Positions 55,361-64,000 of a DNA stretch of 64,000 nt are shown here, piece after piece (the first letter of the stretch is position 1; each line of letters starts with the position of its first letter). Made by a program: the position numbers and the translations under genes. The stretch covers positions 685,500 through 749,499 of the forward strand of contig NC_051098.1 of assembly GCF_901709675.1 (NCBI RefSeq). The letters run 5' to 3'. The DNA comes from Syngnathus acus (taxonomy: Eukaryota > Chordata > Actinopteri > Syngnathiformes > Syngnathidae). Below the pieces are notes generated by a model. It ran no database searches and was not told where the DNA came from. It was given only the letters and a program-made list of their open reading frames with translations.

Positions 55361-55402
55361 TGGACCTGGGTTTGGATGTATATTGCCTGAGATAAGCAGC
55401 AT
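55361..55402 (-). other. 2A-like motif at LINE ORF2 N-terminus
   Basis: Minus-strand translation gives MLLISGNIHPNPGP, ahead of endonuclease sequence (SLLPTFDLLKSW, LAISESWL). The NPGP end and the hydrophobic lead match 2A ribosome-skipping peptides (consensus D-V/I-E-x-NPGP), with Asn in place of Asp and His in place of Glu. Confidence 0.5.
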
Positions 55403-56234
55403 GAGAATGATTAAATTGCGCCTGAGCACATAAAATGTTTTTTAGGAGTATTGCAGTTTTCTTTCAATGAGGTTTTAACATATAATAGAAAGGGAGAGTC
55501 AATGAATTGCTGCAATAGAAAAAAGGAATACAGTGGAGATTGTAGCCCAGACAGATTAGGAAGTCCTGTATTTCTAGTGATCCAGAAAGTGAGAACGTCT
55601 GTGAGCAATAGCCTGTAGTCCATGTTGAAAAGTGCACAAAGTACCGAGGCACTGAGAACGGTGTTCACCTTTTGGCGCAGGCGCCTCCCGGCCTACCCAA
55701 GCAACCGGGGTCCTGACGCTGTCGTGGGTCCCGAAACAGCGGTTGCGAAGGGAAGCGATGAGAAAGGACGGGCCCGACTCGAGACTCGTTTTCCGGACAT
55801 TTGTCGACCCAAATCCCGCGAGCCAACTCACCGATTCCGCTCCAGACGAATGACACGGCGGCGTCCCGATACGTCGCCGGCGCACGACACCTGATCGGGC
55901 GGCGACCCGTCAGCGTCCCTCCTCGGCCGGTCTCCTATTGCCCGTGGCACCGACAGCTGATAGGAGGACAAATGCCGCGTCGGGGGTGTATGCTGTACTC
56001 GATTGAACCGCTTCTGCCAGTCCAGCCAGGAGTCTTTGAAATGATTGGCCTTGAGTCCAAAAAAAACATCCAAGTATGCAGTCCAAAATCGGCGGAATGG
56101 AGCTAAGCATGTGGTGGTGTCAAATCCTCAAACAGGGATCCAACGTTGGCTGTCACCGTTGAGCAAGAGGACAATGACAAATGTAATCATTTAGCAGATC
56201 CATACATTAAATTAATTAAAAAAATTAAATTAAT

Positions 56235-56532
56235 TAATTAAATTCCCAATGATCATCACACACTCATCTGGGTGTGGTGAAATTTGTCCTCTGCATTTAA
56301 CCCATCCCCTTGTGATTTTGATCCATCCCCTGGGGGAGAGGGGAGCAGTGAGCAGCAGCGGTGCCGCGCTCGGGAATCATTTTGGTGATCTAACTCCCCA
56401 ATTCCAACCCTTAATGCTGAGTGCCAAGCAGGGAGGCAATTTTTATAGTCTTTGGTATGACCCGGCCAGGGTTTGAACCCACAACCTTCCAGTCTCAGGG
56501 CGGACACGCTACCACTAGGCTACTGAGCTGGT
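56235..56532 (-). mobile_element. tRNA-derived SINE, near full length
   Basis: It runs from AAATTCCCAATGATCATCAC to TAGGCTACTGAGCTGG. The A box (AGCCTAGTGGTAGCG) and B box (GGGTTCAAACCC) are on the minus strand. A 9-bp internal deletion (GGGTCCCAT lost) distinguishes it. A TTAAT-rich tail lies at 56210-56240. Confidence 0.8.
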
Positions 56533-56999
56533 GAGCCACCATTGAGACAAGGCTGTGACCAGCAATCATTCACATTCTCGTCACATCTCCTTCCTCCAGA
56601 TGAGATTTAGGATTGGAATTAAATAAAGTTATTACTGCCAAATTGAAAGATCCTCTCACTCTAGCCTCTGCTTATATTTCAGACTCCTGAGAAGGGAAGG
56701 TCATTGAGACATCCTCAGGCTATGCTCCAGTACCAGTCAAATGTTTGGAAACACTTTTCGATACTTCCAATTGTAATTTCATCATTAATTTTATCAAGTA
56801 CGTACAATAATAAGTTGTCGAAGGAAAATAAGAAGAATGCTTCAAGTAACATTTAGGTTTTCAACTGCAGTTTGTCTATCTGATCACTGACACATAACTA
56901 AACAAAAATCTGACGTGACGTCATGTCATGGCGCTCTACTACGGAGTAAATAAATAGATAAATATATGAATGAATAAATATTAGACTGACTATTGAGAT
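56533..56999. other. Unassigned sequence with a Tc1-like terminus fragment
   Basis: Most of the stretch has no recognised content. At about 56728, CCAGTACCAGTCAAATGTTTGG resembles a fish Tc1-like terminal repeat. No partner terminus is seen nearby. Confidence 0.35.
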
Positions 57000-57203
57000 T
57001 ACGGCAGTGATCAACACCAAGAAAACCAAGGACCTCATCGGTGACTTCAGGAAGACTGAGGCTGACACGCCCCCATCCATATCAATGGGGAGGAGGTCGA
57101 GCGGGTCGTCAGCTTCAAATTCCTGGGTGTCCAAATCTCTGATGACCTCTCCTGGTCCCTCAACACCTCGTCACTGGTCAGTAAGGCCCACAAGCGTCTC
57201 TTC
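57000..57203 (+). pseudogene. Plus-strand LINE RT segment, left of a LINE insertion
   Basis: Plus-strand translation gives NTKKTKDLIGDFRK, then in shifted frame INGEEVERVVSFKFLGVQIS and KAHKRLFF. This is the RT thumb region of a Rex1-like ORF2. It breaks at about 57203, where a minus-strand LINE is inserted, and resumes at 60541. No 5' part is present. Confidence 0.75.
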
Positions 57204-60200
57204 TTCAAGATTCAAGAGATTCAAGAGTTTTTTATTCGCCATGTTTGAGCGTGCCAAACAACGAATTTGACTTCGGTAAATCACACCCTCTGTTCAACAT
57301 TTAGGTGACTAACAACACTCAGGACATGTGAAAAATGGCAAATATTCTCAAACATCCCCTGATCTTAAACTCCCAAAAGGGCAAGGAAAAACTCAAAACT
57401 CCAGCTAAGGGAAATGAGAAACCTTGAGAAAAGACCACAGATGGGACGGTCCCTTATCCAGGATGACCAGGCTGCAATGGAGGCAGAGAGGACACATAGT
57501 ACAAACAGTGTAGACAAATTCAAAAAAGGTGTGGAGAGCAGGATGTTATTGCACAGTAATGACTCTGAGACTCGAAGAGTGGTGTGAGTTCATCAGAGCA
57601 ACAGCCTGGGGGAAGAAGCTGTCTCTGTCTGCTGGTTTTGGCGTACCGAGCTCTATAACGCCGTCCGGGGGGGAGTTGTTCAAACAGACTGCAACCTGGG
57701 TGAGAAGGGTCTTTAGAGATGCTCCTTGCACGTTTCCTAGTCCTGGACAGGTACAAGTCTTGGATAGATGGGAGGTTGATTCCAATTATCTTTTCTGCAG
57801 TCCTGATTGTCCGTTGCAGTCTGTGCTTGTCTTGTTTGGAGGCCGATCCAAACCAGACAGTGATGGAGGTGCAGAGGACAGACTGGATGATGGCAGTGTA
57901 GAAGGTCTTCAGAAGCTCTCGTGGCAGGTTGAACTTCTTGAGCTGTCTCAGGAAGTACAGCCTCTGCTGGGCCTTCTTCCGGACAGAGTCTATGTGGCCG
58001 GTCTATTTCAGGTCCCGAGAGATTGTGGTTCCCAGGAACTTGAAGGTGTCTGTGGAGAGAATAGTATTACTGCGGATAGTGAGGGGTAAAAGTGGTGAAG
58101 GGTCACGCCTGAAGTCCACTGTCATCTCCACGGTCTTGAGCGGGTTCAGCTCCAGGTGGTTTTGGCTGCACCAATGGACCAGCCGCTCCACTTCCTGTCT
58201 GTACGCAGTCTCATCACCGTCCTGGATCAGTCCGATGAGAGTGGTGTCGTCTGCATACCTCAGGAGCTTCACAGGAGAGTCACCTGAGGAGGAATCGTTG
58301 GTGTAGAGAGAGAAGAGCAGTGGGGAGAGGACGCACCCCTGAGGGGCTCCAGTATTGGTGGTCCGGGTGTCAGATGTGATGCCCCCCAGCCTCACACGCT
58401 GTCTCCTGTTGGTCAGGAAGCTGGTGATCCACTGACAGGTGGAGGCAGGCACCGCAAGCTGAATGAGCTTCTGTTGGAGGATGTCAGGAGCGATGGTGTT
58501 GAACGCCGAGCTGAAGTCCACGAACAGGATCCTGGCGTACGTTCCTGGGGTGTCCAGGTGGTGCAGGATGTAGTGCAGTCCCATGTTGACCGCATCATCC
58601 ACTGACCTGTTTGCCCGGTAGGCAAACTAGAGGGGGTCAAGCAGGGGGCCCGTGACATCCTTCAGGTGGTTCAGCACTAACCTCTCGAAAGATTTCATGA
58701 CCACAGATGTCAGTGCGACAGGTCTATAGTCATTCAAACCTGTGATGGCGGACTTCTTGGCCACTGGAACAATGGTGGAGCTCTTGAAGCACGAGGGCAC
58801 CTCACACAGCTCCAGAGAACGGTTGAAGATCCGTGCAAAGGTGGGCGCCAGCTGCTCAGCGCACACTTTCAAGCAGGAAGGTGACACGCCGTCTGGGCCC
58901 GGTGCCTTCCTGGTCTTTTGTCTCCGGAACATCTGGCGCACTTCCTCCTCGCGGATCTGGAGTGCGGGCGCGGCTTCTGCAAGAGAGAGAGTGGGTGACA
59001 ACGTTGATAGAGGTGTGGGCAGAGCAGTTGTGGGGAGAGGTGAGTATGTAGATTGTGCTGCAGGAAGTCCCGTTGTGTGGGAGGACCGATCAAACCTGCA
59101 GTAGAACCTGTTTAGCTGGTTAGCAAGCCTTGGGCTTTCCACAGGACGGGGGGTTCGTTTCTTGAAGCCCGTGATGCTCTGCAGACCTTTCCACACTGTT
59201 GAGGGATCAGGATTGGCAGAGAGGTGTCTCTTCAGGTTCTCCCCGTAACACCTCCTGGCTTTCCTGACCTCTCGGTTCAGTGTGTTTCTGGTCTGCTTGA
59301 ACAGGTCGCGGTCGCCGCTCCTGTAGGCCTCCTCCTTGACTTTGCGCAGCCTCCTGAGGTTCGGTGAAAACCAAGGTTTGCCGTTGTTGTACGTGCAGAA
59401 GGTCTTAGTCTGCACACACAGATCCTCACAAAAACTGATGTATGATGTGTCAGTGAGTTCATGCAGGTCTGAAGTTGCAGCTTCAAAAACTCCCCAATCG
59501 GTGCAGTCAAAGCAGGCTTGGAGGTCCTGCCTTGACTCCACTGTCCACTTCCTCACAGTCCTCACCACAGGCTTAGAAGTTTTTAGTTTCTGCCTGTAGG
59601 CCGGGATCAGATGAACTAGACAGTGGTCCGAGAGTCCTAAAGCTGCACGAGCCACAGAGTGGTATGCATCCTTAATCACGGTGTAGCAGTGGTCCAGAGT
59701 CTGTGCCCCTCTGGTGGGACATGTTACGTGCTGTCTGTATCTGGGGAGTTCGTGTGCGAGGTTCGCCCTGTTAAGATCACCCAGAACAATGATTAGTGAG
59801 TTTGGTAGAAGTTTCTCCATGTCTGTTACCTGGTCAGCCAGCATCTGCGTGGCTTCACTCGCACGTGCGTGTGGTGGAATGTAAACAGCCGCCATGACGA
59901 TCGAGGAGAACTCCCGTGGTGAATAGAACGGCCGGCAGTTTATGAAAAGTGTTTCTAGGAGAGGGCTGCAAAACTCTTTCAACACCGTGACATCAGTACA
60001 CCAACGATCATTAATGTAGAAACAGAGACCACCTCCCTTTGATTTTCCGGAGAGCTCCGCGCTGCGATCTGCCCGCGTTAGCCGAAACCCCGCTAACTCC
60101 ACGGCGGGTTCGTTTGCTGAGCCACATTTCAACAAAGCACAGCGCGGCGGATCTGCTGAAGTCCGTGTTCCTAGAAGTGAGGAGCAGCAGTTCGTCCATC

Positions 60201-60540
60201 TTGTTCGCCAGGGAGTGGACATTCGCCAGATGAATTGACGGTAGGGCAGAACGGAACCCTCTCTGCCTCAGCTTTACGAGAGCTCCGGCTCGTTTTCTGC
60301 GCCGCCGTCGTCGCGCTAGCTTGTATAGCACCGCCGCTCCGGCTAGAATCTCCGACAAACAGTCTGAATCAGAGAGAACAGGAGAGAAAATACCAGAAGA
60401 AGACTGTCCGATGTTTAACAGCGCTTCTCTGGTAAAAGTGATCCGGGATGGACAGCAGAGGACACAGAAAACACACAAAATAAGACAAAGAAACAGAGAG
60501 CGACTCACCGTGGCTGCCATCCGCGGCGCCATCATATGAC
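57204..60540 (-). mobile_element. Nearly full-length Rex1/L2-like LINE, copy B
   Basis: About 3.3 kb, from the 5' ATG region at 60535 to the 3' end at about 57204 (CAAGAGATTCAAGAGTTTTT). It holds one long ORF2 (endonuclease plus RT) and the L2-type block in its 3'UTR (about 57310-57530). It is the parent-like form of copies at 6930-8490 and 63238-64000. It is inserted in a plus-strand LINE of a related family. Confidence 0.85.
57546..60535 (-). pseudogene. LINE ORF2 (endonuclease + RT), near complete with few lesions
   Basis: It starts about 60535 with a hydrophobic/arginine-rich N-terminus and the first endonuclease segment (LPSIHLANVHSLANKMDELL, then CFVEMWLS). A +1 frame change falls between 60222 and 60020. 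The main frame (60222-58627) has [55 protein letters not shown] and NDYRPVALTS. A TAG replaces Gln in DPLQFAY at about 58630. The next segment (58602-58003) holds FVDFSSAFNT, GAPQGCVLSP and YADDTTLIG. A second TAG replaces Trp after SRDLK at about 58003, and a frame shift occurs near the C-terminus. Few lesions suggest a fairly young insertion. Confidence 0.85.
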
Positions 60541-61395
60541 GCCAAGCCTTCTTGAGGAGACTGAGGAAAGCCCATCTATCTCCTCGAATCCCGGTGAACT
60601 TCTACCGGTGTACCATCGAGAGTATCCTCACCAACGGCATCACGGTCTGGTACGGCAACTGCACAGCCGCGGATCGGAAGTCACTGCAGAGGGTGGTGAA
60701 GATGGCCCAACGCATCATCGGCACATCACTTCCTACCATCGAGTCGATTTACCAAAAACGGTGCCTGAAGACTCCATCAAAGACTCCAGTCATCCCAACC
60801 ACAGACTGTTTACTCTTCTTCCTTCTAGGAAGTGATACCGGACTCTCCGGGTCAAGACGAGTAGACTGAGGAAAAGCTTTTTCCCCTCTGCCGTCATCGC
60901 CCTGAACTCCGCAGCACAACACCCCTGTCATCCCCCTGAACTCTTATCATTCTGAACCCTGCAGCACAATAACCCCACCACAACAACACCTGTATTACCT
61001 GCATATACTGTCCATATCTGCATATAATTCTATATAATCTAACTATTTATTCATCACTCTTACTCAGCTTGTACATACATATCTGTTCATATCTGGTTAT
61101 ACTGACACTATATATATTTATAACCCTATATTTATAATTAGCATTCTAGTACCGCCTACAAATGTTTGTTCTACTGCACCTCATTGTAAATAGTTAGCCA
61201 GTCATATCCGCCCTCGTCCCTCTTGTATATTATCCCGCATAGTATAACTCACCTCATATTTACCTGATTGCACTGTACCTACTGCTCAGTATTCTTTTTA
61301 CTCTGCACTTTACTGCTTTTTGTACTTCTGGTTGGATGTCAAAGTTATTTTCGCTGTACTGTACTTGTGCTGTCCATTGACAATAAATTTGAATC
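60541..61395 (+). pseudogene. Plus-strand LINE C-terminus and 3'UTR, right of the insertion
   Basis: The frame 60552-60869 reads RRLRKAHLSPRIPVNFYRCT, ILTNGITVWYGNCTAADRKS and LPTIESIYQKRC, the ORF2 C-terminus of a Rex1-like LINE continuing from 57203. The 3'UTR follows (AT-rich) and ends with GACAATAAATTTGAATCTAATCTAATT, a typical short-repeat tail. Confidence 0.8.
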
Positions 61396-61671
61396 TAATC
61401 TAATTAAACGTGAATGTCAACAAGGCTAGACAGTAACTGTCGCCCATGCTGAAATGCTTTGCAGTCATCAAAGATATCCAACTATTGAGCTGAGGTTTAC
61501 GAAGCAAGATGCTAATGCTAATCCTTTCTAGTCAGTAAAGTTTCCACAGAAGGGAAAATCAATGCATGTGCATTGAAAATAAGACACAGCTTACTCAATT
61601 GTCAATTTTCATGAGGGTGACTTTTTTGTCGCCAAACCTTGTGCCATGTCGAAGTATCCTTGAGCAAGATA

Positions 61672-62588
61672 CAGTATTCCTTCGTTTATCGCGGCTAATT
61701 GGTTCCAAAAACCACCCGCGATAAGTGAAATCCGCGAAGTACGGTCACCCTCTCGTCTGTACATTTTTTTTTGTGCCAAATATGAAACCATTTAAATGCA
61801 TATTTTATTATTAGAACATTAAATAATTGTTTCAAACACGTAAATAATAGATTAATAGTATAAATAACATGCAGAAAATGTATAAATATTGAAAATATAA
61901 ATATTATACGTGCGTGCGTGTAACATGTTAACAAGAAGTACTGGGCAGGCTATTTGCGATCGTGCTAACACGAAAACGGACCTCTAAAGGAATTTAAATG
62001 AACATCTGGAGCAATACTACATTGTCCTAAAGGTTAGACACATGTGATCATTCATTTCTCTTGTTAGGAGACCCACTTACATCGTCAATGACTCCTCTAT
62101 CACTGTAACCGACATATGTACACGAACGTAAAACCGGAAGTGGTCAATATAAATCACCCTACCTCAAATCAAAGCACGGCTGAATAACATAAATAGCATG
62201 GAGATTTCTTAACACGTACTGTAAATATGTTTTTAGAACAACTTTTATTATAATTTTTTTATAACAAGGTACAAAGGTACATACTGTAAATATGTTTTTA
62301 GAAGTTTTTTCTTAATATAAAAAAAATTATATAACAAGGTACAACACTGTAAATGTGTTTTTAGAACTCTTATTATTATCACAATTTTTTTATAAAAAGG
62401 TACAAGTGTACGCACCGCAATTGTGTGGGCACTCCTTGCCTTCTGCTGGCGTGTGGGCAAGTTTTGTGCCATAATTCCTCAATTTAAACATTTTATTTTG
62501 ACTTTTAAATTTTTTTTTAATTTGGAAAAAAAATCCGCGATGTAGTGAAACCATGATAAACGAACCGCGATGTAGCGAGGGATTACTG
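61672..62588. mobile_element. Complete TA-flanked MITE, CAGTATTCCTTCG/CAGTAATCCCTCG TIRs
   Basis: The 917-bp element runs from CAGTATTCCTTCGTTTATCGCGG to CGCGATGTAGCGAGGGATTACTG, with TA at 61670-61671 and 62589-62590. A sub-repeat GTAAATATGTTTTTAGAAC recurs three times (62221-62370). No transposase is present. TIR and TA suggest a pogo/Tigger-like non-autonomous family. Partial copies are at 4009 and 17109; termini also occur at about 10000-10051 and 12245-12294. Confidence 0.8.
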
Positions 62589-63237
62589 TACTCTATCCCC
62601 AATTGCTCCTGATGCTGCGTCATCAGTGGGTGAATGACAGCCTTAACAGGTGGAAAAGCGAAAGACCATTTACCATCCCTGCAGTACACTTAACTAATGA
62701 AGTTTTTCATATGTGTTGTGTTACCCGGAGTTGAATGTGTATTTGTTAATCACTTTTTTTTTTTTTAAATTAAGCAAACCAAGACTTTAAGTTGCGTGTG
62801 AAATAGTAAAATCCGGGACAACTCCCTGCTATAAATGGTGATTCCAGGTGCTATTGCTTGGCACTCAATTGTTACTCTATGTGGGTTGCCCCAGTCACAC
62901 TCCACGGCATACAAACAATATGAATTTTCTATGTCCAATTTACTCAATGCATGTTCGTTTTTCGGTTAACTTTGGGGTGACTTTGTACCGTTTCTGGACA
63001 TTTTTGATGTTTTCATGTGTTGCATCTAAAGACGGAGCATGAAAAAAAAACACTCGGGTGCTGATATTTCAAGAGGATTATTAAAACATGCAGAGGGTCT
63101 AAATAGCACTATCCTGGAGTTTCTCACTTATTTCATATGGGTGAGATAAATCTTTATTAGGTTCTTGTTAGAATGTCCATTCTGTGGCTCATTGACTCCC
63201 ATCATAAATCAAAATGTTCTGTAAACTTGATGATAAC
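62589..63237. other. No recognised feature
   Basis: Short open frames on both strands show no domain, and no TIR or tail is seen. This may be single-copy intergenic or intronic DNA. Confidence 0.4.
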
Positions 63238-64000
63238 AATCAGAATCAGAATCAGCTTTATTGGCCAAGTTTGTGCATGCCAAACAAGGAATCTGACTCC
63301 GGTTGATCTCAGCCTCTGTACAACATTTAAGTGACTAACAACATTCAGGTGACTAACAATATTTAAGTGGCAAGAGCAGGATGTTATTGCCCAGTGACAT
63401 CTCTGAGACTCTAAAGTGGTGTGAGATCATCAGAGCGACAGCCTGGGGGAAGAAGCTGTGTCTGTGTCTGCTGGTTTTGGCGTACAGAGTTCTATAACGC
63501 CGTCCGGAGGGGAGTAGGTCGAACAGACTGCAACCTGGGTGAGAAGGGTCTGTAGAGATGTTACTTGCACGTTTCCTGGTCCTGGACAGGTACAAGTCTT
63601 GGATAGATGGGAGGTTGATTCCAATTATCTTTTCTGCAGTCCTGATTGTCCGTTGCAGTCTGTGCTTGTCTTGTTTAGAGGCCGATCCAAACCAGACAGT
63701 GATGGAGGTGCAGAGGATAGACTGGATGATGGCAGTATAGAAGGTCTTTAGCAGCTCCCGTGGCAGGTTGAACTTCCTGAGCTGTCTCAGAAAGTACAGC
63801 CTCTGCTGGGCCTTCTTCCGGACAGAGTCTATGTGGCTGGTCCATTTCAGGTCCCGAGAGATTGTGGTTCCCAGGAACTTGAAGGTGTCTGTGGAGAGAA
63901 TAGTATTACTGCGGATAGTGAGGGGTGAAAGTGGTGAAGGGTCTCGCCTGGAGTCCACGGTCTTGAGCGGGTTCAGCTCCAGGTGGTTTTGGTTGCACCA
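63238..64000 (-). pseudogene. Rex1/L2-like LINE, copy C, runs off the window
   Basis: The 3' end at 63238 (AATCAGAATCAGAATCAGCTTTATTGGCC) leads to ORF2 C-terminal coding (63958-63353), with TFKFLGTTISRDLKW, ITVWFGSASKQDKHRLQ and LPSIQDLYLSRTRKRA. It is closely similar to copies A and B but lacks the L2-type 3' block. The RT core and 5' part lie beyond position 64000. Confidence 0.85.

Larger units (their letters stand above)
50199..56110 (-). mobile_element. I/Nimb-like LINE, minus strand, with one TA-element and two hAT insertions
   Basis: The 3' end (50199-50338) has TTTATTTAACCTTTATTTACCC and TTCTTATTTACAACTATGGCC, a 3'UTR common to fish LINEs. ORF2 parts leftward from the 5' side: a 2A-like motif (55402-55361), endonuclease (about 55340-54850, with VALYIKDHLQ, VAVCYRPPS and FILLGDLNRDM), pre-RT (54352-53603), RT start (53651-53361, YRPIAILPCLAKVLEKLVQK), RT core (52089-51649, GVPQGSILGPLLF, then LYANDNILYS), and thumb/C-terminus (51725-51120). 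YADD reads YAND here, and frames shift at several points. A GC-rich 5' leader lies at 55577-56110. Clade assignment is by recall. Confidence 0.75.

Noticed and set aside
55622-56106. GC-rich overlapping ORFs on both strands as a possible host exon
   Set aside because: No domain, several frames open at once, and position fits the 5' leader of the minus-strand LINE.

Overview
This window is vertebrate, most probably teleost, nuclear DNA. The one conventional host gene with a clear ortholog is BRIP1/FANCJ. It is carried on the + strand as six recognisable internal exons (28324-50084) with good GT/AG junctions, consistent phases and all four Fe-S cysteines plus the DEAH box. Almost everything else is transposable-element sequence of types common in ray-finned fish: Jockey-superfamily LINEs (L2-like, Rex1-like and I/Nimb-like), RTE fragments, tRNA-derived SINEs, hAT elements, TA-flanked Tc1/mariner-superfamily elements, and one endogenous retrovirus.

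Layout. 1-3.9 kb holds a convergent pair: a broken HECT-ligase-like gene (+) and an apparently intact two-exon integrase-core gene (-, D142/D201/E242), followed by an array of AGTCAGAATTCTGACT-type palindromes. 4-10.4 kb is a mosaic of DNA transposons and a 5'-truncated LINE. 10.4-28.1 kb is a ZBED/hAT transposase gene split by a minus-strand endogenous retrovirus (10757-26419). The provirus has TG...CA LTRs, a 5-bp CACCC target duplication, a tRNA-Phe primer binding site, and fragments of gag, integrase and env. It is swollen to 15.7 kb by nested hAT, mariner-type and LINE insertions.

28.3-30.7 kb carries four BRIP1 exons. The next BRIP1 intron (30665-49376, 18.7 kb) is a stack of insertions. 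A minus-strand L2-like LINE (35397-47960) is split by a plus-strand L2 (about 37758-47511) whose ORF1 encodes an SGNH-type esterase. The L2 is itself hit by an RTE fragment, a SINE, a 469-bp unknown insert and two hAT elements, one of which contains a mariner-type element with an internal tandem duplication. Two more BRIP1 exons follow (49377-50084); the acceptor of the second abuts a long (GT)n tract.

50.2-56.1 kb is a minus-strand I/Nimb-like LINE with a 2A-like NPGP motif, cut by two hAT elements. 57.0-61.4 kb is a plus-strand LINE split by a nearly full-length minus-strand LINE (57204-60540). 61.7-62.6 kb is a complete TA-flanked MITE, and the window ends inside a third copy of the same LINE family.

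No bacterial operon, CRISPR array, rRNA or intact tRNA gene is visible. The points most worth following are: the integrase/HECT/palindrome module; a set of hAT target duplications that all centre on TA (five begin GTCTA); a DNA transposon family that carries a SINE fragment; and a LINE family that acquired an L2-type 3' block.
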